DNA of 64,000 nucleotides from an uncultured delta proteobacterium (lineage in GTDB: Bacteria; Myxococcota_A; UBA9160; JAFDET01). The DNA is taken from the NCBI GenBank assembly GCA_947259215.1, contig CAMYLJ010000002.1:179901-243900 (forward strand). The letters are read 5' to 3'. The notes below the pieces were generated by a model. That model was not told where the DNA came from, did no database searches, and saw nothing but the letters and a program-made list of their open reading frames with translations. Every line of letters starts with the position of its first letter. The stretch's first letter is position 1. This document shows, one piece after another, positions 17,803 through 26,854 of the stretch. The position numbers and the translations under genes were made by a program.

Positions 17803-19374
17803 CTACTTCGCAGGTCTCCCTGCCCCCTGACCAACCGATGGCGGTGACTCGCCCGACTCGCCCCTGGCCAGCACGCCGGCGCGAGACTCCGCCGCCCCGA
17901 CCGGCCGCGTTCCCAGGAACGTCCGTACCGCGACGTGCGCCAGCCCGATTGGAGCCAGCAGAAGGATCACCGAGGCATACGTCGCCGCTACGGAACCTGT
18001 GAACTTCAGCGCCAGATTGAAGAGCAAGACGACACCCGCCAGCAGCGCAGGCGTCGTCGCAGGATGCCGCAGCAGCGTCTCGTGAGCGAGGCGCATCACG
18101 AAGCCCAGAAACAGCATTCCTGCGATCACACCGAAGTAGCCGAAGTTGATGTAGAACTCGCCCAACTGCGACGGTCCCGTCGAGGACTCGACCTGGGCGC
18201 CCGATCCGTAGTTCGTCGTGATCCACTGCCCCAGGCTGATGCCCGGCTTGTCCGGCCACAATGCACGCGGCACGAACGCCACGAAGATCAGCCCCAGGGT
18301 CCGGCCATGCTGGTAGGGTGAACGGCCGGGCGTGTCGCGAACCAGCACCGACGTCACGCCCAGCGCATCCAGCCGGCCGCCGGACTTGATCAGGCCTTCG
18401 ACGAAGTACTCGCCGGGCCGGCTGCTGGAGAGAAAGTCGCCCACGATCCGAAGTGTGCCCACGGGGTTTCGGATGATTTCCGCGCTTCGCGAACTCGTCG
18501 AACCCACTTCGATCTTCACGAAGTCGGATAGCGGGTAGACCAGAAGCACGGCGGCGAAACCCAACACGAGCCAACGCGCACGGATCCGCCCCCGCAGGAG
18601 CGTTGCGGTGAGAACCACGGCGGCCGGGGCCACGAGCATGTTCATCTTGGTCCCGGTGAGAATTCCGTAGACGAAGGAGAAAGCGATGTTGACGGCCAGG
18701 AAGACCACGGGGAGGCGCAGCTTGTAGCGCAGCACGGCAATCGTGAGGAGACAGTTGGCATACACGTAGGCCAACGCGAAGATCCCGATGACCCCGGTTC
18801 CGAATGCGGGGGGGATCATACCGACCCGTCCCGCCACGTTGACCGCCAAGCCCACGGGGATCATTCCGACCCCGAGGAGCACGGTGAAGCCGGGCGGCCA
18901 TTCGGACCGAGACCGGGGTAGCCCTCGGCTGATCCCGGCCGAGAACGGAGACGCGTAGCCTACGAGGAGGCTCAGATATCCGACAAGAGCAGCAATCTGT
19001 CCGGCCACCACATGGCCCGGGAGGAGATTCGTGCGTGCCATGCCCGGCGCGTCCACGGGACCGATCGCCGGAATATAGTAGGTGAACACCGGGACAGAGT
19101 AGTTGACGGCGAACACGAGGGCGTAGAACGAGAGAAACAGATGCCGCTCGGAGGGTCGGCGCCCCTGGTCGAGAACGGCCGGGGCGACCCCCAGGGTCAG
19201 GGTGAGGGTCGCCAGGCCCAGCATCGGCAGGTCGGCGCCGCGAACACCCAGGACGACACCGAGCGTAAAGACGATGATCGCGGCAAAGGGCAACAGCAGC
19301 AGGCGCGCGAGCATGCGACGCTGCCTCCCGATGTCGGTTCGAGCTACGGCTATTTCCTCGAAGCGCGCGTCCAT
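17803..19374 (-). CDS. O-antigen/exopolysaccharide polymerase (Wzy-like)
   Basis: A 523-residue polytopic protein with about 10-12 hydrophobic helices and a large loop near residues 290-400. That loop carries FVAFVPRALWPDKPGISLGQW and then PSQLGEFYINFGYFGVI. The combination of a loop rich in Arg/Pro and the TEFYxNFG-like block is characteristic of Wzy-type polymerases, which join lipid-linked repeat units on the periplasmic face. The start lies four bases after the sulfotransferase stop at 19378, so both are likely in one transcript with the genes up to 24182. Its tail after residue 490 is polar and unconserved. The linkage formed is unknown. Confidence 0.8.
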   Translation of the reverse strand: MDARFEEIAVARTDIGRQRRMLARLLLLPFAAIIVFTLGVVLGVRGADLPMLGLATLTLTLGVAPAVLDQGRRPSERHLFLSFYALVFAVNYSVPVFTYYIPAIGPVDAPGMARTNLLPGHVVAGQIAALVGYLSLLVGYASPFSAGISRGLPRSRSEWPPGFTVLLGVGMIPVGLAVNVAGRVGMIPPAFGTGVIGIFALAYVYANCLLTIAVLRYKLRLPVVFLAVNIAFSFVYGILTGTKMNMLVAPAAVVLTATLLRGRIRARWLVLGFAAVLLVYPLSDFVKIEVGSTSSRSAEIIRNPVGTLRIVGDFLSSSRPGEYFVEGLIKSGGRLDALGVTSVLVRDTPGRSPYQHGRTLGLIFVAFVPRALWPDKPGISLGQWITTNYGSGAQVESSTGPSQLGEFYINFGYFGVIAGMLFLGFVMRLAHETLLRHPATTPALLAGVVLLFNLALKFTGSVAATYASVILLLAPIGLAHVAVRTFLGTRPVGAAESRAGVLARGESGESPPSVGQGAGRPAK

Positions 19375-19377
19375 CCT

Positions 19378-20370
19378 TCACCCGTTGCCTTGGCAAGCCG
19401 CTGCTCGCTCGTAACCGATTCGGGCCGCGCTAGGGAAGCAGCCCCGCTCGATCCGATCGATCAGATCGGGCTGCTCTCCGGCCACCTTGCGCCATTTCTC
19501 CGTGTTCTCGACGATCATCGAGCGATCGTATTCCTTGGGACCCTTGATCGACCATCGAGAGGGATCGAGCATCCGCTCCTCGAAGCGGAGCTCGACGAAC
19601 TCGCAGCATTCTTCGATCACCTTCTTCGGGTCGGCAACGAGCTCCTCGTAGTGCACGATGCGAACCCGGTCCGCATGTCGCTCCACGTGGGCACAGAGGA
19701 GGTCGGCTGTCGCCCGGTACTCTGCCACCCAGTGCTCCAGGGTTCGTCCGCCGCGCCGTAAGGCCGAAAGAACAAAGTCGCGAGGATCGCGCACGATGCA
19801 GAGGAATCGAGCGCGCGGAAACGCACCCATAAGCCGTTGGAAGCCCGTTGCAGAAACGGAGCTCGGAGCTGGATGGACGAGGTGCAGTGGCAGCTTTGCG
19901 CCCCAGCGGCCGGAGCGCCAACGCCGAGCGGGGCTGAGATAGCGGCGGACGATCTGGCGGAATTCGGCTTCGTCGGCCACCGACCAGACGTTGTGGATCG
20001 TCGGAAGTCCCGCTCCGTTGAGCCGGTCGCCCGGGAATCGCTCGTTGTACAAATGGAGGTCCGGGTGCGCGTTCATCACGCGATAGAAGAGAGTCGTTCC
20101 CGAGCGCCGGAGGCCGGCGAGAAAGATCGGGGCTTCGAAGTCGACCCGAGTCGGGCCGAGCCGGGCGAGGGCTTCTCCGACTCCAGGGAAGAAGTCCACG
20201 AGGTCGAAATAGGGGTACTCGTTGCCCTCGCCCAGCCGGTAGCGGAGAGAGGCGACGAGCTCGCGCGGGCGGACCAGCTTGGCTACGAGCTGGGCCCAGA
20301 GCTCGCGCCTCGCCTGCCACGGCTCCATCGGGCCCGCATCATCCGGTCGAGTCAGTCTACGCATCCGCAC
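19378..20370 (-). CDS. Sulfotransferase family protein
   Basis: A 330-residue sulfotransferase. The PAPS 5' loop is PIFLAGLRRSGTTLFYRVM near residue 83, and the 3'-phosphate motif is LCIVRDPRDFVLSALRRGG near residue 190. IVHYEELVADPKKVIEECC is the usual following helix. A C-terminal IVENTEKWRK supplies the basic residues near the acceptor. It is transcribed with the polymerase gene, whose start is four bases downstream. It resembles the carbohydrate-type group of bacterial sulfotransferases. An internal ATG at residue 15 (MEPWQARR) is also a possible start. Confidence 0.86.
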   Translation of the reverse strand: MRMRRLTRPDDAGPMEPWQARRELWAQLVAKLVRPRELVASLRYRLGEGNEYPYFDLVDFFPGVGEALARLGPTRVDFEAPIFLAGLRRSGTTLFYRVMNAHPDLHLYNERFPGDRLNGAGLPTIHNVWSVADEAEFRQIVRRYLSPARRWRSGRWGAKLPLHLVHPAPSSVSATGFQRLMGAFPRARFLCIVRDPRDFVLSALRRGGRTLEHWVAEYRATADLLCAHVERHADRVRIVHYEELVADPKKVIEECCEFVELRFEERMLDPSRWSIKGPKEYDRSMIVENTEKWRKVAGEQPDLIDRIERGCFPSAARIGYERAAACQGNG

Positions 20371-20548
20371 CCACCGCCATCGGCCATCGCGGAGTCGAAT
20401 TCAAGCGCCCAGCCTGTCCGAGGCCAAGAAGGGATCCCCTGCGAGGAACGAGCGGCTCGAAGTGTATCGAACGCCATCCGTGGGCTCCCTACGCCCCCCG
20501 CGCCACGAGCGGCAAGCACCACGATAAAGCCCCGGAACACATCGGAAA

Positions 20549-21361
20549 TCAGAGCAGCCTCTCGTACCCCCAGAAACGGCGGTACTCGGGCATGAGGTCG
20601 AAGGTACGCTCGGAGCGCTCGCGAAGCTGAGGGTCCTCCTCCTGCGCCCAGCGGTTCACCCGCCGATCGGTCACACGTCCCTCGTGCAGCTGGTGCTCTC
20701 CGACCCGGCCCTCGTCGTCCTTGAGGAAACGCCCGACCTGCCCCACGTTGGGAATGCCGCAGTCCGCAAACTCCTTGATTGTACGCAAGACCCCAGGATC
20801 CCTGCAGAGATCCTCGTAGCGCACCTTGAGGCATTCCAGGGCCTCGTGCATCGCGAGCTGGTGGCGGAACTCCCGGTTCAGGTCCTCGGCCACGCGCTCC
20901 GGAGAAAGCGGCCCCCGCCAGCTGCCCCGGCCCTTTCGGACACGATGATGCAGCGAGATGTAGACGTCTCGCGGATCGCGTGAAGTCAGGATCACGCGCA
21001 TGTCCGGGAAGTGCCTGCGGTAGCATCGCCATCCCGCGTTGCGGATCTCCTTCACACCAACCTGGTCGAAGCGAGAAGCCAGGCGTGGCAGCACCTCCTT
21101 CTTGAATCTGCGCATGACGTAGTCACGATCGACGTGCAACCTGCGCCGGATCGCACTGGGAAGGCGGAGCCGACGCACCAGCGGCTCTAGATCGATGCCC
21201 TCCTCGCGCAGCGCCCTCTCATCCGCGGCGGCGAGTCCGAAGATGTTCTCGCCGAGCTGTGGCTCCACGAAGATGAAAGCGTGGGGCGGCTGGGTCAGCG
21301 CCTCGCTCAGGAGCGTCGATCCCGTCCGCCTCAAGGAAGCGATGTAGATCAAGGGTCGCAT
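20549..21361 (-). CDS. Sulfotransferase domain protein
   Basis: A 270-residue sulfotransferase starting at the ATG at 21361, which places LIYIASLRRTGSTLLSEAL (5' loop) at the N-terminus as in the family. A longer in-frame reading to 21427 adds 22 unrelated residues. The 3'-phosphate motif is VILTSRDPRDVYISLHHR near residue 127, followed by CLKVRYEDLCRDPGVL. Together with the genes at 16782 and 19378 it makes three sulfotransferases in 5 kb, so the glycan is probably sulfated at more than one position. A 178-base gap with no recognisable gene separates it from the next sulfotransferase. Confidence 0.85.
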   Translation of the reverse strand: MRPLIYIASLRRTGSTLLSEALTQPPHAFIFVEPQLGENIFGLAAADERALREEGIDLEPLVRRLRLPSAIRRRLHVDRDYVMRRFKKEVLPRLASRFDQVGVKEIRNAGWRCYRRHFPDMRVILTSRDPRDVYISLHHRVRKGRGSWRGPLSPERVAEDLNREFRHQLAMHEALECLKVRYEDLCRDPGVLRTIKEFADCGIPNVGQVGRFLKDDEGRVGEHQLHEGRVTDRRVNRWAQEEDPQLRERSERTFDLMPEYRRFWGYERLL

Positions 21362-21472
21362 GACGAATCGGCAATGGTATTGTGCTGCAAGCGCCGTGCA
21401 AGCGTCACGGTAACCCTTCACGGTCACCGGGATGGCCTGAAACGCCTCGCGGGCCTCCTGCGCAGCCCATTC

Positions 21473-22963
21473 TCAGCGGACCGCTCCGGGCGACCGGCGA
21501 AGGCGCCGCACGAGAAGGCTCAGAATCGTCGGGTCGATCCTCAGCCGAAGGACGACGACGACGCACATCGCCACGTTGCTGATCACGATCGTCGCCGTCG
21601 TCGCAATCGCGGCTCCCGCGATACCCGCAATTGGGATCAAGACGGCATTGAAGAGCACGTTGAGGGCCGCCGAGATCGCGACGATGAACGCCACCGAGCG
21701 ATGATGCCCGGTCATGGTCATCAGCAGACCCACGGAACCCGTGAGCGCATTCACGAGCTGCCCCACGGTGAGCCAGACGAGCGCGGCGTGCCCGCCCGTG
21801 AACTCCGGGCCGAAGAGCGCCAGCAACGGTCTCCCCAGCACCAGCAAGGCGATCCCAAGCGGGACCGTGACGCCGGCGATGGCCAGAGCCGCGAGACCCA
21901 CCATCCGCTGGATCTCGTCGTGTCGCCCCTGGCTGAAGAGACCGGCAATCACGGGCCCAGCGAACACGTTGACGGACTGGAGCCCGAAGAGCATGAGCTC
22001 GGCATAGCGGGCGGCCGCGGCGTAGAAGGCCACGTCGGTCGCGCCGAGGAAGGCGCCGATCATCAGCACATCGGTGCGACTGCGCAGGATGTTCATTCCG
22101 CCGATCAGGAGCAAGGAGAGCCCGAGGCCGCGCCACTCGGCGCTCGCTGTCACGTCGGGTTGCGAGCCTCGCACCACCGCGGGCGTGGTGCGGTGCAGCA
22201 GGCCCATCGCGAACAGCAGTGCGACCCCGATCCCCACGTTCGCGGCCAGCATCGCGTCACTGGCGGAGAGCGGAGCCGCCGCGCCGGCGAAGACGATCAA
22301 CACCAGGATCCCGGTGCACGCCGGTCGGACGATGGCGTCCGGAAGCTGGCCCAGCGCGGGGCGGCGGAAGCCCCGCACGACCGCTTCCTTCACGCCCAGG
22401 AGTGCGAACAACGGAAGCGCCGCCAGACCGAGGTAGAGCGCCTTCTCGAGCTCGGGGTCCAGTCGCGCGCGCAGTGCCCACACGGCAACCGCACCGAGAG
22501 CGGCCACCGCCACGCCCGCTGCCAGCACCCACTGATCCGTGCGCCGCAGCAGGCCGCGGAGACGGGACCACGACTCCGTGGACTCGTACGTCGCGACGTA
22601 CCGGATGACCGCATTGCCCAGCCCGAGGCGCGCGAACACGACGAGCACCATCATCCACGAGAAGGCGTACGTGAAGGTGCCGTACTGCTCTGCGCCGAGG
22701 AGCCGCGCGAGCAGCACCTGGAGCCCGAAGCCCACGGCCGCCGCGGCGATCCTGACAGCGAATGCGCCGCTCGCGCCACGGGCCAGCCGGGCGCCCAATC
22801 CGCTTCCGGCGAGGCGCCGACGCAGCTCGACGAGGCGGCCGGGCCTGGGTGCCTCCAGCGTGGAACGCGCTCCCACGTCGGACGTCTCGGGTGACGGAGC
22901 ATCGTCGGTGTGCGGATCGCCCCGCGAGCCCGCCAAGCTCAGGTGCCTCCGCGGGAGGCGCAT
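21473..22963 (-). CDS. Polysaccharide flippase (Wzx-like, MATE/MVF superfamily)
   Basis: A 496-residue protein with about 12-14 membrane helices. It starts the conserved part at AFAVRIAAAAVGFGLQVLLA, followed by RLLGAEQYGTFTYAFSW, the signature of the Wzx/RfbX opening helices. Later pieces include MNILRSRTDVLMIGAFLG and a C-terminal half in the typical pseudo-repeat. It should flip lipid-linked repeat units to the periplasm for the polymerase at 17803. The ATG at 22963 precedes a polar ~65-residue N-terminal extension; an ATG further upstream lies in non-homologous sequence overlapping the next gene. Confidence 0.87.
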   Translation of the reverse strand: MRLPRRHLSLAGSRGDPHTDDAPSPETSDVGARSTLEAPRPGRLVELRRRLAGSGLGARLARGASGAFAVRIAAAAVGFGLQVLLARLLGAEQYGTFTYAFSWMMVLVVFARLGLGNAVIRYVATYESTESWSRLRGLLRRTDQWVLAAGVAVAALGAVAVWALRARLDPELEKALYLGLAALPLFALLGVKEAVVRGFRRPALGQLPDAIVRPACTGILVLIVFAGAAAPLSASDAMLAANVGIGVALLFAMGLLHRTTPAVVRGSQPDVTASAEWRGLGLSLLLIGGMNILRSRTDVLMIGAFLGATDVAFYAAAARYAELMLFGLQSVNVFAGPVIAGLFSQGRHDEIQRMVGLAALAIAGVTVPLGIALLVLGRPLLALFGPEFTGGHAALVWLTVGQLVNALTGSVGLLMTMTGHHRSVAFIVAISAALNVLFNAVLIPIAGIAGAAIATTATIVISNVAMCVVVVLRLRIDPTILSLLVRRLRRSPGAVR

Positions 22964-23072
22964 CGGGAATCCGTCGAAGCATGTGAGCGGGAGAGGCGCC
23001 GGCGCATGGCGGAGAGCAAGCCTACCCTCATTGCCCCTCTGGGCGCCAATCCCTTCGCTGCAAACACGTGCC

Positions 23073-24182
23073 TCAGCCCAGGATCCGCCGCAGCAGGGCA
23101 CGCATCCGCGAGTCCTGATCGTATCCGGACTCGACGCAGCGGCGCCGCCCGGCCTCGGCGACCGCTCTTCGCTCGTCGGGATGCTCCAGGTAGTAGCGGA
23201 CCTTGTGTCGCAGCTCGTCGTAGCCTTCGAAGAACTCGGCCTCGATGCCCTCGCGAAACAGGACGCGATGCTCCTGCGTGCGCTCGGCCAGCATGAAGGT
23301 CCCACAGGCAGGGATCTCGATGCTCCGTGACGTCACGCGATCCCCGGCCTTGCGGCGCAGGAAGCACAGTCCGATGTCGAAGGAGTTCAGGATCCGAGCG
23401 TAGTCCTCTCCGAACCGGGCACCGCCTGCGACGGCCGCCGCGAGCGGTTTGCCCCGCGTCCTGCGCTCCCAGTGCTGGCCCCAGATCTTGAGGGGCGCCC
23501 CGTCTTCCTGCAGGCGGGCAAGGCAGCGCGCCCGGGGCGCCTCCCAGAAGCCGGCGAAGCCGACCGGCGCGCCCCACTGGGCGCGCTCCTCGCTCGAGAG
23601 GTCGAGGGGCCGATGGAGCAGGGGGTCGAAAGCCTTCTCGGCCCAGATCACGCGGCCGCAACCGAGCCGCTGCAGATCGCGCTGCGCCTGCGGGTTGGTC
23701 GTGATCACGGCGTCGCAGCGACGAGCGACGCCGAGGAGCTGGATCGAGCGCTGGCCCCAGCTTCGCAGGGTGTCCGGCTGGTAGGCGACGATGCACACGC
23801 GAGGCCGCAGACGGCGAAGCGCCTCGATGGTGGCCGGGCGCACGGCCAGCGCCTTCTCCAGCCATACCAGGTCGGGGTTGGCGCGCTCCACGGCAGCCGG
23901 GAGCCGCCCGTTCACGTCGGCCTCGTCGACCGGCCAGGAGAGCCGGCGCCGGAGGGCCCGCCACGTGGCGGGAAGGCGCGCCGGCGACGGTCCCACGGGG
24001 GTCAGGTCCACGGGCACGACGCGCGACCCGAGCCTCTCGAGAGCCTGGAGTCGCGCTCGGCTGTGCTGCCCGGGCCCCAGGCTGCCCGCGAAGACCACCG
24101 TCAGGCCGGCCGCAGGGTCCGCGCTCCCATCTACGTCCGGGGCTTCGCCAAAGCTACGTGCCACCGCGCGGATGATAGACAC
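23073..24182 (-). CDS. Glycosyltransferase (CgeB/Glyco_trans_1_2-like)
   Basis: A 369-residue GT-B protein of the CgeB-like group rather than the common GT4 type. It has LTVVFAGSLGPGQHSRARL at the acceptor lobe, then ITTNPQAQRDLQRLGC and VGFAGFWEAPRARCL at the donor lobe. GDRVTSRSIEIPACGTFMLAER carries the Glu that binds the nucleotide sugar. The C-terminal helix YYLEHPDERRAVAEAGRRR is typical of the group. It lies upstream of the flippase on the same strand with a 109-base gap. It probably adds one sugar to the repeat unit; the donor is unknown. Confidence 0.82.
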   Translation of the reverse strand: MSIIRAVARSFGEAPDVDGSADPAAGLTVVFAGSLGPGQHSRARLQALERLGSRVVPVDLTPVGPSPARLPATWRALRRRLSWPVDEADVNGRLPAAVERANPDLVWLEKALAVRPATIEALRRLRPRVCIVAYQPDTLRSWGQRSIQLLGVARRCDAVITTNPQAQRDLQRLGCGRVIWAEKAFDPLLHRPLDLSSEERAQWGAPVGFAGFWEAPRARCLARLQEDGAPLKIWGQHWERRTRGKPLAAAVAGGARFGEDYARILNSFDIGLCFLRRKAGDRVTSRSIEIPACGTFMLAERTQEHRVLFREGIEAEFFEGYDELRHKVRYYLEHPDERRAVAEAGRRRCVESGYDQDSRMRALLRRILG

Positions 24183-24287
24183 CCTTTTCGCCCGGCGTGC
24201 ACGACACCCCCCGCGGGGAACGGCGCGGCAGGATGTCTAGGCGAGCCGGTGCTCGCGTCAGCAGCCGGCGGCTACAGCTCCTGCGTC

Positions 24288-24563
24288 TTATCCGGCAGCG
24301 GCGCAAGCAGCCGGGGTCTCGACGATGCCCAGGGTCGGGATCTCGCTGAGCACGGCCAGCCTCCTGGCGAGAAGCTCCTCGTAGCCGAAGGCGACGAGAA
24401 CCGGCACGCCCTCGGGCTCCTTCAACTTGAACTGATAGTACGCGCACGATCCTCGCGAAATGATCGTGCCCAAGTAGAAGGGACCGACCACGAGCAGAAC
24501 CACGCACGGAATGAGTGCTGCGAAAGGAAGGCGTTTCGAACGCCTGAGTGATTCGACGCACAC
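24288..24563 (-). pseudogene. Internally deleted remnant of the 5.3-kb SGNH hydrolase type
   Basis: Read on the minus strand, the N-terminal part repeats the membrane anchor of the hydrolase at 5274. FYLGTIISRGSCAYYQFKLK stands against VYLGTVLLRGSYAYYQFKVK. Directly after it follows a segment resembling the C-terminal third (GVPVLVAFG, then SEIPTLGIV, against GKPVVVSVG and REIPELRVV). The GDSN catalytic block and about 200 middle residues are missing, so it cannot be an active hydrolase. A GTG at 24563 could still start a 91-residue product. It may be a relic, or less likely a small membrane protein that is still made. Confidence 0.65.
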
Positions 24564-24711
24564 GCGACACGTAGCATGCCGACATTCCACCGTACAGGCG
24601 ATCGCGGCCCAGGTTTCGAGTCGGCCGACGCCAAGCCATGACGTCCCTCGCTGGCGCATCGTGCCGGGGCTTGTGTGGCCTCCGGACCGTCCGATATCGT
24701 TGTCTGCCCTC

Positions 24712-25917
24712 ATGCCCGTGTCACCCCGGAGTTCCCTGCTCCTTGGCCTGCTCCGCGGGTTCGGCTCCTGGCTCGTAGTCCTGCTGGTAACGCTCGTGCT
24801 GGGCGAAGTCGTCTGCCGGTTCCTATTTGGAATCGAGCCGCTGACCCAGGAATCGGTCCTGTGGCGACACCATGAACGCTGGGGCTGGCACCACGAGCCC
24901 GACTCGGAAGACTTCTTCATCAAGCTCGGGTTCGAGCAGCACGTGCGCATCAACTCCCGCGGGCTTCGGGAGCGCGAGATCCCCTACGAGAAGCCCGCCG
25001 CCGTGACCCGGGTGCTCGTCCTCGGTGACTCCTCGGTCGTGTCCTTCGAGGTGCCGCCCGAGGCCGTCTTCACGCGACTTGCCGAGGACATGCTGCGAAA
25101 GCGCGGATATGACGTGCAGTTCGTGAACGCCGGGGTCCGGGGCTGGGGTACGGACCAGGCGCTTCTCTTCCTGCGGGAAGAGGGGCTCGAATACCAGCCC
25201 GATCTCGTCCTCTACAGGTGGAGCGGCAACGACCGGGAAGACAACGCCACGATCCATCGACCTTTCCGCAAGTACGGGAAGCCCTGGTTCCATCTGGACC
25301 AAACGGACTCCCTCGTCCTTCGAGGAGTACCAGTCCCTCCGTACCCCCACGCGTCCAATCTTCGTGTCGGGGAGAACGGCGAGCCCGTCGAGAAGCCCGT
25401 CGCCCCGCGCACGGCGCTCACGTTGTGGCTGAGGGACCTGGTGATCTGCAGGAGCTCGTTCGCCACGGGACTGCTGCGTCTGGCGGTGGCGCTGCCCAAT
25501 GCCGCACGCAACCTGCGCCCGATCGGAAGCTATGACGATAGCCGGGACATCGCGGGCTTCGACGCCCAGACGCGCCTTTTCCGCACGACGGTTGCCATGG
25601 TGGACGAGATGCGGCGCGCATCCGAAGAGGCGGGAGCCGACTTCAGGGTGATCTTTGCCGGCGGACCCGCCAGTACCGCCCTGCTGCGCGCGCTCGAGCT
25701 TCCCGATCTGGGCGACTGGCGGGCGTTCAAGGAGAGCATCCCCGACGGCGCCGAGATCCGGGTTCCCCTCGATCCGCACTGGAACGAGCTGGGGCAACGG
25801 CTCTACGCGGAGGCACTCAGCGAGGCTCTCATCCACTCCGGCCTCCTCGAGTCGGCTCGTCGAGACGGGGGCGCATCGGAAACGGTCTCCGGGGGCGCCG
25901 GCAGCCCCGGGACGTGA
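24712..25917 (+). CDS. Membrane-anchored SGNH hydrolase-like protein
   Basis: A 401-residue protein with one N-terminal membrane helix (about residues 12-35). A periplasmic SGNH domain follows: VLVLGDSSVVSF (block I, near residue 104), LYRWSGNDREDN (block III with Asn) and VPLDPHWNELGQRLY (Asp and His) near residue 355. It is the third SGNH protein of the locus and differs from the two others in its long middle part. The ATG at 24712 gives a normal anchor; the longer frame from 24511 adds an unrelated leader. It is followed closely by a methyltransferase. Likely role: acyl transfer or removal on the glycan. Confidence 0.8.
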   Translation: MPVSPRSSLLLGLLRGFGSWLVVLLVTLVLGEVVCRFLFGIEPLTQESVLWRHHERWGWHHEPDSEDFFIKLGFEQHVRINSRGLREREIPYEKPAAVTRVLVLGDSSVVSFEVPPEAVFTRLAEDMLRKRGYDVQFVNAGVRGWGTDQALLFLREEGLEYQPDLVLYRWSGNDREDNATIHRPFRKYGKPWFHLDQTDSLVLRGVPVPPYPHASNLRVGENGEPVEKPVAPRTALTLWLRDLVICRSSFATGLLRLAVALPNAARNLRPIGSYDDSRDIAGFDAQTRLFRTTVAMVDEMRRASEEAGADFRVIFAGGPASTALLRALELPDLGDWRAFKESIPDGAEIRVPLDPHWNELGQRLYAEALSEALIHSGLLESARRDGGASETVSGGAGSPGT

Positions 25918-25945
25918 GCGCCGCGGGCCCGCGACGCGACCCAGG

Positions 25946-26854
25946 GTGACGGGATTGTCGAGAAGGCACCTCGCGTTGCTCATCGTCGATCAGATCGCTC
26001 GCAACGTCCTGATGAGCGTCCCCGCGGTGGCCCGCTGGCGCAGCCGACGCGGTCGAACCTCCGTCGTGTGCGGCGCGCCGACGCCGGACGATCTCGGGTA
26101 CCACGCCTACGATGTCTTCGATACCGTGGTCGGGAGCATCGGCGTGGAAAGGCTGAAGGGGGCGCGCGTGGTCGAGATCGGCCCCGGGGATCACGCTCCG
26201 GTGGCCTTGATGTTTCTCGCGGCGGGTGCCGAGCGGTACTGGTGCGTCGATCGCTTCCCCGGGGACGTGGCGGGCCCGGCCGCGAAGCAGCTGTACGAGG
26301 CGCTCTGCGCCGACCTGGCGGAGCGACGCCCCGCCCTTGCGGGCGCTCTGCGGCGGCGCGGCATCGAGGCCGAGCGCTTCCCGGAAGGCTACCCGGAGCT
26401 CTTCGAGGTGCTTCCCTGCGCCATCGAGGAGCTGGAGCGTCGGGGCCTGGCGGACATCCTGTTCTCCTACAACGTCCTCGAGCACGTCTCGGACGTGGCC
26501 GCCTTCGCGCGCAACTCCTTCGGGCTGCTCCGTCCCGCCGGCGTCGCGGTGCACAGGGTGGACTTCGATGCCCACGACGTCTGGCTCGATCGGGACGACC
26601 CCAGCGACTGGCTGGCGATACCCGACGTCCTGTGGGGCTGGATGGGATCCCGGCGCGGTGCCCCCAACCGGCTCCGGTTCCACGAGGTGCAGGAGCACCT
26701 CGAGGCGGCCGGCTTCCGCGTCGAGTCCCACGTCCTGGATCGCTTCGACGCGTGGCGGATGCGCGACAGGCCCTCCCTGGCACGGCGCTTCCGGAACATG
26801 CCCGAAGCATCGCTCGCGGTCCGCACGGCGTGCTTCGTCTGCAGCGTGCCGTGA
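25946..26854 (+). CDS. SAM-dependent methyltransferase
   Basis: A 302-residue class I methyltransferase starting at GTG 25946. Motif I is VVEIGPGDHAPVALMFLAAG near residue 74, and the motif IV region is ADILFSYNVLEHVSDVAAF. The next part is rich in Asp and Trp (VDFDAHDVWLDRDDPSDWL) and may form the acceptor pocket. Such proteins in glycan loci usually methylate sugars. Its stop overlaps the GTG start of the GT39-like transferase by 4 bases, and the SGNH gene ends 28 bases upstream, so the three probably form one operon. The exact acceptor is unknown. Confidence 0.82.
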   Translation: MTGLSRRHLALLIVDQIARNVLMSVPAVARWRSRRGRTSVVCGAPTPDDLGYHAYDVFDTVVGSIGVERLKGARVVEIGPGDHAPVALMFLAAGAERYWCVDRFPGDVAGPAAKQLYEALCADLAERRPALAGALRRRGIEAERFPEGYPELFEVLPCAIEELERRGLADILFSYNVLEHVSDVAAFARNSFGLLRPAGVAVHRVDFDAHDVWLDRDDPSDWLAIPDVLWGWMGSRRGAPNRLRFHEVQEHLEAAGFRVESHVLDRFDAWRMRDRPSLARRFRNMPEASLAVRTACFVCSVP

